From contig CAMJPL010000008.1 in NCBI GenBank assembly GCA_946407735.1, forward strand, positions 1-64,000: a stretch of DNA of 64,000 nt, given 5' to 3'. The translations under genes were made by a program, and so were the position numbers. This DNA comes from an uncultured Clostridia bacterium. GTDB taxonomy: Bacteria > Bacillota > Clostridia > Oscillospirales > CAG-272. Below, piece by piece: positions 40,321 through 49,886 of this stretch. Each line of letters starts with the position of its first letter. Position 1 is the stretch's first letter. Under the pieces are notes generated by a model, which was not told the origin of the DNA, did not search any database, and saw only the letters and a list, made by a program, of their open reading frames with translations.

Positions 40321-41046
40321 TCATACGGAAAACAGGTCGAATATCCCGTCATAGCTGACGGCGGTGTAATCGGGTATCGCCGGAGGATCGTCCGGCAGTC
40401 CTTTGCGGTACAGATCGAACCAGACTGTATCGACTCCGGCGTTTTTTCCTCCCTTTATATCAGAGGAAAGCGAGTCGCCGACGACGACGGCCGCCGGTCT
40501 TTCAAATCCGTCTATCGACGCGAATACGCTGTCGAAATACCGCCTGTCCGGCTTCGGAAAGCCTATCGCCTCGGATATGAACATGCCGTCGACATAGTTT
40601 TTCACCTCGCTGTCGGAAAGCCGCTTTTTCTGCGTCTTTTCCACGCCGTTGGTGATTATGTATATGCCGCCGCTGCCAGACTCCCTTATCCTTTCGTCGG
40701 CGGTTTCTCTCAGGTGTCTGAGAAAATCGACGGCTCCGGGCAGAGGAAGGGCGCATTCGGAGAGAAAGGGCATATAGACCGAATTCAGGCGCGCGGCGTC
40801 GGCGTAGATCCCGTACCTTTCAAGCGTGCGGCGGTGACGCTCGATCACAAGCGCGTCCTTCGATATGTTTCCCTTTTCGAGCTCCTTCCAGAGCGATGCG
40901 TTTATATTGTGATAGGAGGCGTACATCCCGTCGTCCGAGGGAAGGCCGCAGGAGCGCATGGCTTTGAACCACGCCTGTCTCTCGGCGGCGTCGAAATCGA
41001 ATATGGTATTGTCGGCGTCAAGAAGGAAGAATCGGTATTTCGGCAT
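40321..41046 (-). CDS. yjjG: HAD-family pyrimidine 5'-nucleotidase, YjjG type
   Basis: A 241-residue HAD phosphatase. Motif I LLDADNTIFDFDAAE carries the nucleophile Asp and DxD; ITNG supplies the motif II threonine; motif III Lys lies in EAIGFPKPDRRYF; motif IV is VVVGDSLSSDIKGG. The N-x-x-F spacing after motif I and the helical cap match YjjG/YfnB nucleotidases, which dephosphorylate non-canonical pyrimidine nucleotides. The UroD-like gene is 15 bp upstream. Confidence 0.85.
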   Translation of the reverse strand: MPKYRFFLLDADNTIFDFDAAERQAWFKAMRSCGLPSDDGMYASYHNINASLWKELEKGNISKDALVIERHRRTLERYGIYADAARLNSVYMPFLSECALPLPGAVDFLRHLRETADERIRESGSGGIYIITNGVEKTQKKRLSDSEVKNYVDGMFISEAIGFPKPDRRYFDSVFASIDGFERPAAVVVGDSLSSDIKGGKNAGVDTVWFDLYRKGLPDDPPAIPDYTAVSYDGIFDLFSV

Positions 41047-41061
41047 GGCTATCGGTATATA

Positions 41062-42126
41062 TCAGTATTTTCCGACGCGCTTGACGGTCTCGGCGATGGC
41101 TTTGAAATTCTCAAGGCTGACGGCGTTCGGGATCGAGTGATCGGAGCTGAATATATATCCGCCGTTCTGTTTCAGGATCGGCACGACGCGCTCGATCTCG
41201 CTTACGATGGCGTCCTTGTCGGACCACAGGACGGCGTTGATGCCGCCGTGAAGCACCAGACGGTCGCCGTATTCGCCCTTGATCTTTACCGGATCGACTC
41301 CGGCCTTGACCTCGAGCGGATTGAGAGCGTCGACGCCGGTATCGACTATGTCGGGGAGAAGGGTCATGATGTCACCGCAGCTGTGCATGCGGGCGTAGGC
41401 CCCGCGCTCGTGCGCCCAGTCTACCGCCGCCTTGTGATATGGCTTGAGCAGCTCGCGGTACATCTTAGGCGAGAAGAAGGTAGTCCCCTTATAGCCCATG
41501 TCGTCCGGCCAGTTGATCTCGTCGAAATGATATCCGGCATCCCAGATCATGCCGAAAAGATCCATGCACTGCCTGAGATAGGTAGCGAATATATCCTGCA
41601 CCCAGTCCGGGTCCTCGAGCAGGGCGATCAGGATGGTCTCGGTCCCGGCCATCCAGCTGTGCGTGACGTCGAAGCCGAACCAGAACCCGGCTGTGATCCA
41701 CTCCCCGTTTGCACGCCATTTGTCATAGTTCGCCTTAAGATAATCCCAGTTGATGCGGTCAGGATCGGGAGTCATGCGGGCCTTTGCCTCTTCCCAGGCC
41801 TCGGGGGTGTTCACCTTGTAGTCGATGAACTGAGGGGTCGAGTCCTCCTGCTTGAAGTTCTTCATCGTGACTCCCCAGTTGGAGCGGACTATCTGATATT
41901 CGGGAGTGTCCTCGAGTACCTTGTACTCGTACCTCGGGGTGATATCGACGCCGATGCCCACCATGCGGTCGACATCGAAATATTCGGTCCAATCGACGCC
42001 CTCAGGCATACCCTCTCTCCTCCAGCGGCGGATCGTCCCCGCCCAGGGAGAATCGATTATCGGCACGCGGTCGGCTTCCTTATGCTCATACATCCGCTTG
42101 AATCTCTCATGTCGAGTCATATTCAT
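41062..42126 (-). CDS. Uroporphyrinogen decarboxylase-family protein
   Basis: A 354-residue TIM-barrel protein of the UroD/methyltransferase family. It has MTRHERFKRMYEHKEADRVPI at the N-terminus (family opening), MHSCGDIMTLLPDIVDTGVD and LHGGINAVLW near the end. Members include corrinoid-dependent methyltransferases as well as UroD; no heme genes or corrinoid proteins are nearby, so heme synthesis is unlikely. AAGG lies close to the first ATG, so an in-frame ATG 6 bp later (42120) is equally possible. Role unknown. Confidence 0.8.
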   Translation of the reverse strand: MNMTRHERFKRMYEHKEADRVPIIDSPWAGTIRRWRREGMPEGVDWTEYFDVDRMVGIGVDITPRYEYKVLEDTPEYQIVRSNWGVTMKNFKQEDSTPQFIDYKVNTPEAWEEAKARMTPDPDRINWDYLKANYDKWRANGEWITAGFWFGFDVTHSWMAGTETILIALLEDPDWVQDIFATYLRQCMDLFGMIWDAGYHFDEINWPDDMGYKGTTFFSPKMYRELLKPYHKAAVDWAHERGAYARMHSCGDIMTLLPDIVDTGVDALNPLEVKAGVDPVKIKGEYGDRLVLHGGINAVLWSDKDAIVSEIERVVPILKQNGGYIFSSDHSIPNAVSLENFKAIAETVKRVGKY

Positions 42127-42196
42127 GCCTTAACTTTCCGGGATATTGATCCCATTCGGGTAAAAACATTCGTCTGATCGGTATATATGCCTTATA

Positions 42197-43834
42197 TCAG
42201 TTCTCATACTGTTTTCTCACCGCCTCGATGTTCTTTTCGTGCTCGGCGGCGGTGACGGCGAAGAGCGAATATCCGCTTCTTTCGGCTACGAAGTAGTAGT
42301 AGTTGGTCCACGCCGGATAGAGAGCCGCGTCGATCGCGTTGAGCGTCGGGTTGCAGATCGGTCCGGGCGGCAGTCCCTTGTACATATATGTGTTGTAGGG
42401 ATCGTCTATAAGCGTGTCGTCGTGCGTCAGCGTCGATTTATGCTCGGGAAGGATGTACTGTATGGTGGCGTCCGACTGCAGATATCCCTGCGTCTCGTAA
42501 TCGGGATGATCGAGACGGTTGTGGAACACCGAGCTTATCGTCGTGTACTCAGGCACGAACTTCGCCTCGCTCTCGATCATCGAAGCGAGGATGAGCACCT
42601 CGTCGAGCGAGCGGCCGATAGATTTCGCCGCCTCGTTGTAGCGCTCGTCGACCTTTATCTCGAAGTTGTCGAGGAATTTGCAGATGACCGTGTATTCAGA
42701 GCTGTCCTTATAGAAGTTGTAGGTGTCGGGGTACAGATATCCCTCGAGCCGGTACTTCCTGTTCGGGTTAATGCCGTTTCCCTCGAGCGTCTTGAGGAAC
42801 CAGTAATCGGAGAAATCCCCGTTCTGTATCGTGTCGATGAAGCCCTGGCGGCTCCCGACCCCGGCGTCGACGCATATCTTGATCATGTCCTCGACGGTCA
42901 TGCCCTCGGGGAAGGTCAGCGTGACCTCCTCGCGCTGGAAGGTCACTATGTTCCTGAAGGTGTCGATGAGCTGATCGTAATTCTGGCTCGGCTGAACAAC
43001 GTATTCGCCGGGCACGAAATCATACTCGTCCTTGTGTCGTATATGGGAATACAGCTTGAACAGCGCCGGGTATCTTATCACCTGACGGTCGCCGAGTATC
43101 TCGGCGATGTCTTCGACCGTCGAATACTCCGGTATCGTGACGGCGATATCGTCGTCCGGCTTCACGAAGGCGAAGATGTCGTTTCCCCATGAAATGGCGT
43201 AGTAGGAGAGGAACGACACGGTCACCAGCAGGAAGACGATGTAGATTATCGCCTTCATCGCGCTGCTCATCACCGAAGAGCGGACGTCGGTATCGGCGGT
43301 ATAGTCCCTGCCGTAGCCCGACGAGCTCCTGTGCGGAGCCGAACCGGTGCTGGATACCCTGTCCGGCCTTGCCGAGCCTGCCGGCATGCCGGTGCTCGTG
43401 ACCCTGCCGCGCTCATGATACGCCGCCGGGACCCCGGTGCTGGTGACTCTGCCCCTCAGATTATCGGGCACGGACTGACCGGACGAGCTTCTTCCCGATG
43501 CCGCGCGGGACTGCCGGCCGTCCTGCGGGACGCCGCGCGACATCGCCCTGCTCCGCGCCGATTCAACGGCGCTGCGGGCGATATCCTGACGCTTTTTCGC
43601 CTGTACGCGCTCGATATGTGTGCTGGTGGAGTAATGATACTGCCGCGGAGGCACCGCGGGGCCCGTGGTGGTCACGCGACCGGAAGCCCGCTCGGCGGGG
43701 CCGGACGAATCGACCCTCGCGGCGGCGCGGGGCTGCTGGACCGCCTGACGCGGCTGACGCGAGGCCTGCGTCCTGCGGCTCTCGTCCGGGAGCCGGTACG
43801 CCTTCCTCTCGCTTGGATTCTGATCTTTATTCAT
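42197..43834 (-). CDS. mltG: Endolytic murein transglycosylase MltG with long repetitive N-terminus
   Basis: A 545-residue membrane-bound murein lyase that terminates nascent glycan strands. Residues 1-190 are disordered, basic and hold five copies of an RV-[DTS]-[ST]-[ST]-G motif (about 40, 53, 129, 144, 159). A single membrane helix lies at about 195-213. The extracytoplasmic part has FPEGMTVEDMIK, LEGYLYPDTYNF and ILASMIESEAK with Glu421 as the catalytic residue, then NRLDHPDYE and GLPPGPICNP. The cytoplasmic tail is far longer than in E. coli. Belongs with uppP and ftsK to the envelope genes of the run. Confidence 0.92.
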   Translation of the reverse strand: MNKDQNPSERKAYRLPDESRRTQASRQPRQAVQQPRAAARVDSSGPAERASGRVTTTGPAVPPRQYHYSTSTHIERVQAKKRQDIARSAVESARSRAMSRGVPQDGRQSRAASGRSSSGQSVPDNLRGRVTSTGVPAAYHERGRVTSTGMPAGSARPDRVSSTGSAPHRSSSGYGRDYTADTDVRSSVMSSAMKAIIYIVFLLVTVSFLSYYAISWGNDIFAFVKPDDDIAVTIPEYSTVEDIAEILGDRQVIRYPALFKLYSHIRHKDEYDFVPGEYVVQPSQNYDQLIDTFRNIVTFQREEVTLTFPEGMTVEDMIKICVDAGVGSRQGFIDTIQNGDFSDYWFLKTLEGNGINPNRKYRLEGYLYPDTYNFYKDSSEYTVICKFLDNFEIKVDERYNEAAKSIGRSLDEVLILASMIESEAKFVPEYTTISSVFHNRLDHPDYETQGYLQSDATIQYILPEHKSTLTHDDTLIDDPYNTYMYKGLPPGPICNPTLNAIDAALYPAWTNYYYFVAERSGYSLFAVTAAEHEKNIEAVRKQYEN

Positions 43835-43904
43835 TATAAAGAGTTTCTGACAATAACGGAAAATGATACAATGTCCTGCGGCGCCCTGATACGCGCTGCC
43901 GTGT

Positions 43905-44924
43905 CTATATTGCCCACCGCGAGGCGATTATCACGCCGGCGGCGAAGATCACGACGCATATCATCAGCGTCGGTGAAAATCCTGTCACAAACGCCCTCCT
44001 GCCGAAGGAAAGGGCGGTGAAATCCGGCTTTTTCCTCCCCTCCGCCGCGTATTCTCCGTAAAACCGCTCGGCCTGCGAGAGGGCGAGGCATAAGAATACG
44101 GCGGTGAGCGCTGCCGTCACGAAGGTCGGGAAGACAAGGCTGCCCGACGTCCTAAGAAGCGTCGAAAGGTTGTACTCGAACAGCAGCGAAAGCAGACTGT
44201 ACGCGAACCTGACGATCATCGCCGCCCATACGCTGCCTGTGACCGAAACGACGAAGCAGAGTATCATCCCGACCATGAAGTAAAGCGGCAGCTGGGTGAA
44301 CGAGTATGACAGAAGCGAATACATCAGCGAGGTCACGAGAGCCGTCAGAACGCCTCCGGCGAGATCTCTGTACTCGCAGAAGATGAGGCAGCGGTAAACG
44401 AATTCCTCGACGAAGGTCGGCACCACGGCGAACGCGATTATAAGATACGCGATCCCGGAGAAATCGGTGCGTATCGAGCCGTACGGCACGAAGCGCCCGA
44501 AGAACGTGAACTCGCCGGAATAAACGCCGAGCCGGTACATCGCCGTCTTCATCAGGATCGCCGAGCCGATCAGGGTAAAAGCCGAATAAACGATAAAGCG
44601 GATATGCTTCACCTTAAGGATCCTGAAATTCAGCTTCATCACCGCCCCGGTGCCCTTCAGCCTCAGCATGAATATGCCCGGGAGAGCGAAAACCATCAGC
44701 TGGAGTATGATCACCGAGAGATAGATGTTGTCGCGCATCGAGTACAGCGAGCTGTCGGCGGCGCGCGTGACGAACATGAGTATCATCACGACGATCGACA
44801 TGACAGGGGCGATGAGTGCCTTGCGGCTGAGCTTTGCTTTCAGCTTTTCTGTATCCGGCGGCGGATCCTTTTTATCGGCGGCGGGGCGGAAGACGGCTCC
44901 CCCGTAGGTTTTTTCCTCAGCCAT
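43905..44924 (-). CDS. CPBP-family intramembrane metalloprotease
   Basis: A 339-residue membrane protein with about eight hydrophobic segments. The catalytic EExxxR motif is in VVPTFVEEFVYRCLIF, and a later conserved His/Asn-type site is likely in TALVTSLMYSLLSY. These proteases mature signals, bacteriocins or membrane proteins. The first ~30 residues are a charged cytoplasmic lead. It overlaps the fthC gene by 8 bp and precedes mltG, so it is embedded in the envelope run; its substrate is unknown. Confidence 0.8.
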   Translation of the reverse strand: MAEEKTYGGAVFRPAADKKDPPPDTEKLKAKLSRKALIAPVMSIVVMILMFVTRAADSSLYSMRDNIYLSVIILQLMVFALPGIFMLRLKGTGAVMKLNFRILKVKHIRFIVYSAFTLIGSAILMKTAMYRLGVYSGEFTFFGRFVPYGSIRTDFSGIAYLIIAFAVVPTFVEEFVYRCLIFCEYRDLAGGVLTALVTSLMYSLLSYSFTQLPLYFMVGMILCFVVSVTGSVWAAMIVRFAYSLLSLLFEYNLSTLLRTSGSLVFPTFVTAALTAVFLCLALSQAERFYGEYAAEGRKKPDFTALSFGRRAFVTGFSPTLMICVVIFAAGVIIASRWAI

Positions 44925-45498
44925 CGCGAGTCTTCACCCCTTTTTCAGTGACGATTATGTCGCAGACGCAGTCATACCGTCCTACCGGCAGCGACGCGCG
45001 CATGAACGAGGAATAGCAGAAGCCGACCTTCGTCCCGGTAAATCCCGGAAGCCAGCGGTCGTAATAGCCTCCGCCGTAGCCGATGCGGTAATAAAAGCTG
45101 TCCCAGCACAGCGCCGGGATTATGACGGCGGCGCCGCCGTATTCGGATATATCGACTGCGGGAGCCGAGACAGGCGGCTCCATGAGCCCGTAGCTTCCGG
45201 CTTCAAGCTCGGTGTGCGAGCCAACTTTGTGAAACGTCATCGTCCTGTCCGGGCCGCAGCGGGGGTAGGCGACGCTCTTGCCGTCCGCGAGAGCGATCTC
45301 CTCGAGCGGCAGGACGTCTATCTCGCTCCCGGCCGGGCAGTAAAGCAGCAGCAGGGAGGCGAAGCGATACGTCACAAGGCCGGTGAAGCGGTCTATGATC
45401 CGCCTGTCGAGATCACGCCTGATTTCGGGATCGAGCGAATCCCGCTGCGATATCACCGCCGCGCGGATCTCGCGCTTGCGGGTAAGAAGATCGGCCAT
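44917..45498 (-). CDS. fthC: 5-formyltetrahydrofolate cyclo-ligase
   Basis: A 193-residue enzyme that converts 5-formyl-THF to 5,10-methenyl-THF with ATP. The conserved C-terminal nucleotide/folate site is RIGYGGGYYDRWLPG; the N-terminus KREIRAAVISQRDSL and AYPRCGPDRTM are also family features. It overlaps the DJ-1-like gene by 1 bp and the CPBP gene by 8 bp, so all three are probably translated together. Confidence 0.92.
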   Translation of the reverse strand: MADLLTRKREIRAAVISQRDSLDPEIRRDLDRRIIDRFTGLVTYRFASLLLLYCPAGSEIDVLPLEEIALADGKSVAYPRCGPDRTMTFHKVGSHTELEAGSYGLMEPPVSAPAVDISEYGGAAVIIPALCWDSFYYRIGYGGGYYDRWLPGFTGTKVGFCYSSFMRASLPVGRYDCVCDIIVTEKGVKTRDG

Positions 45499-46040
45499 CA
45501 GACTGCCTGAACCGAAGCTTTGATCTCACCGGCCGTTTTTTCGCCCTTGAGCGCGGCGCAGAGAGCGAGGGCGAAATCGAGCGCAACGCCCATGCCGCGG
45601 GCGGTTATGATCCTGCCGTCGGCTTCGACCGGAGCACCTGTGCATTCGGCTCCGTCGAGATATTTCTCAAATCCCGGGTAGCATGTGACCTTTCTGCCAT
45701 AAAGCAGCCCGAGCCTGCCGAGCACCGACGGGGCGGCGCATATGGCGGCGAGATATATCCCCTTCTCAGCGCCTTCCGAAAGAAGCTCCTTCAGCCTTTC
45801 GCAGGCATACAGATTGTTCGTCCCGGGCATGCCGCCCGGAAGGATATACATAGAAGCGTCTTCGGCCTTCACGGACGATATGCCGATATCCGCCGTGACG
45901 TCTATGCCGTGCGCCCCATGGACAGTAAAGCTGTCCGATACCGATACGGTCTTCACTTCGGCTCCGGCGCGCCTGAGGACGTCGGCCGGAGTCAGGGCCT
46001 CGATCTCCTCGAAGCCGTCGGCGAGAAACAGATATACCAT
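45498..46040 (-). CDS. DJ-1/PfpI (ThiJ) family protein
   Basis: A 180-residue class I glutamine amidotransferase-like protein. The nucleophilic elbow Cys is in AAICAAPSVLGRLG, preceded by ILPGGMPGTNNL and followed by VEADGRIITARGMGVALDFA. Family members act as deglycases, chaperones or hydrolases of reactive aldehydes. The ATG at 46040 is used because AAAGGTGG is 5 bp upstream; a GTG 9 bp earlier overlaps that site. Specific role unknown. Confidence 0.88.
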   Translation of the reverse strand: MVYLFLADGFEEIEALTPADVLRRAGAEVKTVSVSDSFTVHGAHGIDVTADIGISSVKAEDASMYILPGGMPGTNNLYACERLKELLSEGAEKGIYLAAICAAPSVLGRLGLLYGRKVTCYPGFEKYLDGAECTGAPVEADGRIITARGMGVALDFALALCAALKGEKTAGEIKASVQAV

Positions 46041-46100
46041 TTTATCCACCTTTTTGAATGCAGCTTTGAATACAGCTTGTATGCGTGCCCTTGCGCGGCG

Positions 46101-49100
46101 TCATGACCTCATCGTCATCTCGCGCCACTGATCCTTCGTTATCAGCACCGAGCGCGGCTTCTGGCCGTCCGGCGGCGAGACGACGCCCATCTCCTCCATT
46201 CGGTCGATGAGCTTCGCCGCCCTTCCGTAGCCGAGCGACAGACGGCGCTGGATGAGGCTCGTCGATATCTTGCCCGACTCGACTGCCAGCTTGATGGCCT
46301 CGCCGAGCATCGGATCGTCGTCCTCGTCCGACGTTAGGTCGGCCGACTGCGATTTCTTGTCCTTATCGAGCGCCTGAGCGTTCTCCTCGACGACGGCCTG
46401 TATCGCGTCGTCGTACTCGTAATCGTCGCATTCGTCGACGATGTAGCTTACGACGGCTTCGACCTCCTTGTCGGAGACAAAGCTGCCCTGTACGCGGATC
46501 GGCTTCATCGCGCCGACAGGAGCGTACAGCATGTCGCCGCGCCCTATCAGCTTCTCGGCTCCCGTCATGTCGAGTATGACGCGCGAATCCATCTGGCTCG
46601 AGACCTTGCAGGCGACGCGCGACGGGATGTTGGCCTTGATCAGGCCGGTGATGACGTCGACCGACGGGCGCTGGGTACCGATCACGAGGTGCATTCCGGC
46701 CGCTCTCGCCTTCTGGGCTATGCGGCAGATCGAATCCTCGACGGAATCGGGCGCCGTCATCATAAGGTCGGCGAGCTCGTCTATGAATATGACTATATAC
46801 GGGCACTTCTGGTAGTCGGGATCGCCGATGTATTTCGGATTTTCCCTTATCTCCCTGTTGTAGCCCTCGATGTTGCGGACTCCCGTCTGCTCGATCAGCG
46901 TGTAGCGGCGTTCCATCTCGTTTACCGCCCACTGCAGCGCCCCCGCCGCCTTCTTCGGCTCGGAAACGACCGGCAGGAGAAGGTGCGGCAGACCGTTGTA
47001 GACCGAGAGCTCGACCTTCTTCGGGTCGATCATTATAAGCTTCACGTCGTCGGGGTTCGCGCGGTAGAGCAGTGATATCACCATCGAGTTTATGCAGACC
47101 GATTTGCCCATGCCGGTGGCACCGGCGATCAGCATATGCGGCATCTTGTCGATGTTGCACCATATCGGCTCTCCGGCGACGTCCATGCCCATGGCGACCT
47201 TGAGCGGCTCCTTTGAGTCGCGGAACTCCGGATTCTCGAGCAGTGAGCGCAGCCATACCGTCGCCTTCACCTTGTTCGGCACCTCGACGCCGACGGCCGA
47301 CTTGCCGGGGATCGGCGCTTCTATGCGCACTCCGGCGGTGGCGAGGTTGAGCGAGATGTCGTCCACCAGGTTCAAAATCTGCTTTACCCGGACTCCCTCG
47401 TCCGGCTGCAGCTCGTACCTTGTGATTGTCGGGCCGCGCGATATGTCGACGAGTTGCGTCGATACCTTAAAGCTTTTGAGCGTGTCGGTAAGGGTCTTCG
47501 CCGTCGCGTTGAGCTCTTCGGAGATATCCTCGTTTTTCGGCATATCCCCGACGTTGAGCAGGGTTATCGGCGGAAGCTTATACTCGCGCTTCGGCGTCTC
47601 CGACTTCGGCGTCTCCGATTCTTCTTTTTGCGCGTCCTTCTCCGCCGCGACGTCTTCATCGGCGGCATTTTCCGTATCGGAGCCTTCCTCATCCGTGCGA
47701 TCCGCGGCAGTCCCTTCGCCGTCCTTCGATCCGTCATCCGGCTTATCAAAGCCCTTGAAGCGCATAAGGACGCTGCTCGGGATGAGCGTCTCCTCCGGTG
47801 TTTTTTCCGGCTCGGCGTCAGCCGCAGATGGAGCGTGATCCTCGGCGGTATCATCCGTCTTCTGAGCGTCGTCCGGCGCCGTCTCACGCGGCGTCTCGTT
47901 TATTACGGCTTCGGCAGCCGGGATTTCCGGCTCACTCACCGAGGGGTCTGCGTCGGCATGGCGGACGACCGGCTCGTCATCGTCATCGGCTGGGTTCACG
48001 ATATCGGACTCGGCCGCCCTGTCGTTATATATCTCGGCGGCCGGCGGGACCGGCGGCTGAGCCTTAAGCGTAGCAGCGGCCTTGTCTATCGCCTGGGCGA
48101 TGCCCCTGCCGTAGACTCTCGGATCGTCGCAGTAGCCGGACGGCACCTTATAGCCGTTTCTGTCGGTAGAGGTGTACTCCTCCCTCGGCGTCCGCCACAT
48201 GATCTTTGGGGCGTCGGCCTCGGCGCGCCTCTGAGCCGCGTACGCCGCGGCGGCGCGGGAGACGACCGCCTCTCTCTCGGCATCTTCCGCAGATACATCG
48301 GAAGACGCCGGGGCGGGCTGAGGCTCGGGTTTCGCCTGAGGCTCGCTCACGGCAGGCTTTTCCTCCTGAGCCTGCGGCTTTTTCGCACGGCGGGGCTTTT
48401 TCGCTCCCGACGCGTCGGAGACGAGGTCCTCATATCCGGTGTCGTAAAGCGGGGTATTGAATTCTATCCGGCGCATATCGCGAAGCGGACGGCTTTCGGC
48501 CGTCTTGGCGCCGCCGGTCTGCCCCGCGGCGGGGTAGACGCCGGTATTGTTGAATATCTCGATATAATCCTTATGCTTCTCTATCCGGCTCGGCGACGGG
48601 TATGCCTCCCGCCTCTGCGCAGGCGCCGGCTGATACTGAGGCTGTCCCTCGGCCGGAGCCTGATAGAACGGACGGTCGGAGTCGGCGATATATTCGCCGG
48701 TATCGCTCGAATAGGCGTATTCCGGCGGGCGGCCGATGCCGATCTCCGAAATCGCGCCTTCAAAAGCCTGTTCGGAGGGGCGGACGCCGCTGTAACCGTC
48801 CGTCTCGCGGTTTTCCGGATCGTACGCCGCTCTGCCGCGTATCGTCCGCTTCTGACGCAGAGGGGAATTGTTCAGCATCGTGCGGTTGAGATCGACGTCC
48901 GCCGAATCGGGGGAGTTGTCGTCTATCCCTATCAGTCGGCGAAGCCACATCGTGAAGGCGTGCCATCCGCGCTTTATCCCGCCCGCCGCGGCGGCGAAGA
49001 GAGAGCCGATGCCGAGGATCCCCTTCCCCGTCCCGGTTATGCCGCGGCCTATCGCCTCGAAGACCGATCTGATCTCCTCGGTATTCGACACCGCGTAGAA

Positions 49101-49814
49101 GATTATCGCGGAGCAGATGAGCCCGACGATAGAGATTATGAAGATCCCGGCTCTGCCGAGCAGTCTGAATATGAGCGATCCGAGTCCCCCGCCGACAGCG
49201 CCTCCGCTCTTTATGGCTATCCCCGCCTCCCACAGCTCTGACAGTTTGAGGGTGTCGAGTATGTTCACGGCGGAAAAGCCGTGCAGGAACATGGCGAGCG
49301 AGAGCATGAAAACGAGCGAGAGGATGATCCTCCAGTGGACAAAGCCGTATTTACGGTCGGAACGGAGGAAGAGCGCCGCCATCACGAGAAGCGCCGGCAG
49401 AGTGAAGCCGGACGCGCCGAACAGCCCGCACATGAGGGATTTCACACCTCCGGCGAGCCCGGCGGTCGCCGGGAACATATAGCAGACGCATATGAACAGC
49501 GCGAAGGCGTAGATGAGAAGACGCGCGACGGTCTCGCCGTCTATCGGGCGGTTCTTTTCGGGAGTCGGCTCGAACGGCTCGTCTCCCGCTGCGCGGCGGA
49601 TGTTCTGCGCCGGGGCGGAGGCCTTCGCCTGAGCCGAAGCCGCGGCTTTGGCGGCGTTTTTATCAGATACGGAAGACGCTTGAGGTTTATTCTGAGCTTT
49701 CTGCGACGGTCTGTTTTTTGCAGCCGTCCTTTTTCCGGCCGATGCCTCCCCGCTCCGGGAGGCGCCGTTGTTATTCTTTTTATTTGTCCCGGTCCGGGCA
49801 GTTTCAGCGGCCAT
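46101..49814 (-). CDS. ftsK: FtsK/SpoIIIE DNA translocase
   Basis: A 1237-residue DNA translocase for chromosome segregation at division or sporulation septa. Four membrane helices occupy about residues 95-240. A very long low-complexity, acidic and Pro/Gln-rich linker (about 270-730) is followed by the motor: Walker A AGATGMGKSVCINS, Walker B IVIFIDELADLMM, and a C-terminal gamma winged helix with STSLIQRRLSLGYGRAAKLID that reads KOPS/SRS sequences. The ATG at 49814 follows the tandem AATTAGC repeats. Longer than SpoIIIE (about 790 residues) because of the linker. Confidence 0.95.
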   Translation of the reverse strand: MAAETARTGTNKKNNNGASRSGEASAGKRTAAKNRPSQKAQNKPQASSVSDKNAAKAAASAQAKASAPAQNIRRAAGDEPFEPTPEKNRPIDGETVARLLIYAFALFICVCYMFPATAGLAGGVKSLMCGLFGASGFTLPALLVMAALFLRSDRKYGFVHWRIILSLVFMLSLAMFLHGFSAVNILDTLKLSELWEAGIAIKSGGAVGGGLGSLIFRLLGRAGIFIISIVGLICSAIIFYAVSNTEEIRSVFEAIGRGITGTGKGILGIGSLFAAAAGGIKRGWHAFTMWLRRLIGIDDNSPDSADVDLNRTMLNNSPLRQKRTIRGRAAYDPENRETDGYSGVRPSEQAFEGAISEIGIGRPPEYAYSSDTGEYIADSDRPFYQAPAEGQPQYQPAPAQRREAYPSPSRIEKHKDYIEIFNNTGVYPAAGQTGGAKTAESRPLRDMRRIEFNTPLYDTGYEDLVSDASGAKKPRRAKKPQAQEEKPAVSEPQAKPEPQPAPASSDVSAEDAEREAVVSRAAAAYAAQRRAEADAPKIMWRTPREEYTSTDRNGYKVPSGYCDDPRVYGRGIAQAIDKAAATLKAQPPVPPAAEIYNDRAAESDIVNPADDDDEPVVRHADADPSVSEPEIPAAEAVINETPRETAPDDAQKTDDTAEDHAPSAADAEPEKTPEETLIPSSVLMRFKGFDKPDDGSKDGEGTAADRTDEEGSDTENAADEDVAAEKDAQKEESETPKSETPKREYKLPPITLLNVGDMPKNEDISEELNATAKTLTDTLKSFKVSTQLVDISRGPTITRYELQPDEGVRVKQILNLVDDISLNLATAGVRIEAPIPGKSAVGVEVPNKVKATVWLRSLLENPEFRDSKEPLKVAMGMDVAGEPIWCNIDKMPHMLIAGATGMGKSVCINSMVISLLYRANPDDVKLIMIDPKKVELSVYNGLPHLLLPVVSEPKKAAGALQWAVNEMERRYTLIEQTGVRNIEGYNREIRENPKYIGDPDYQKCPYIVIFIDELADLMMTAPDSVEDSICRIAQKARAAGMHLVIGTQRPSVDVITGLIKANIPSRVACKVSSQMDSRVILDMTGAEKLIGRGDMLYAPVGAMKPIRVQGSFVSDKEVEAVVSYIVDECDDYEYDDAIQAVVEENAQALDKDKKSQSADLTSDEDDDPMLGEAIKLAVESGKISTSLIQRRLSLGYGRAAKLIDRMEEMGVVSPPDGQKPRSVLITKDQWREMTMRS

Positions 49815-49823
49815 ACTTAATCC

Positions 49824-49851
49824 AATTAGCAATTAGCAATGAGCAATTATA
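49824..49851. repeat. Tandem heptamer AATTAGC, about four imperfect units
   Basis: AATTAGC AATTAGC AATGAGC AATTATA between uppP and ftsK, upstream of the ftsK start on the minus strand. It could affect spacing of the ftsK leader; no function is known. Confidence 0.75.
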
Positions 49852-49886
49852 GAGTCGGATGTTTTCTGGGAAAATTATTTATAACG

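Noticed and set aside
40246-42177. A 643-codon plus-strand frame opposite four minus-strand genes
   Set aside because: It spans several well-supported genes (dehydrogenase, YjjG, UroD-like) on the other strand, so it is a composition artefact.
47454-49241. A 595-codon plus-strand frame opposite ftsK
   Set aside because: Arg/Leu-rich low-complexity translation from the antisense of the ftsK linker, with no start signal or recognisable domain.
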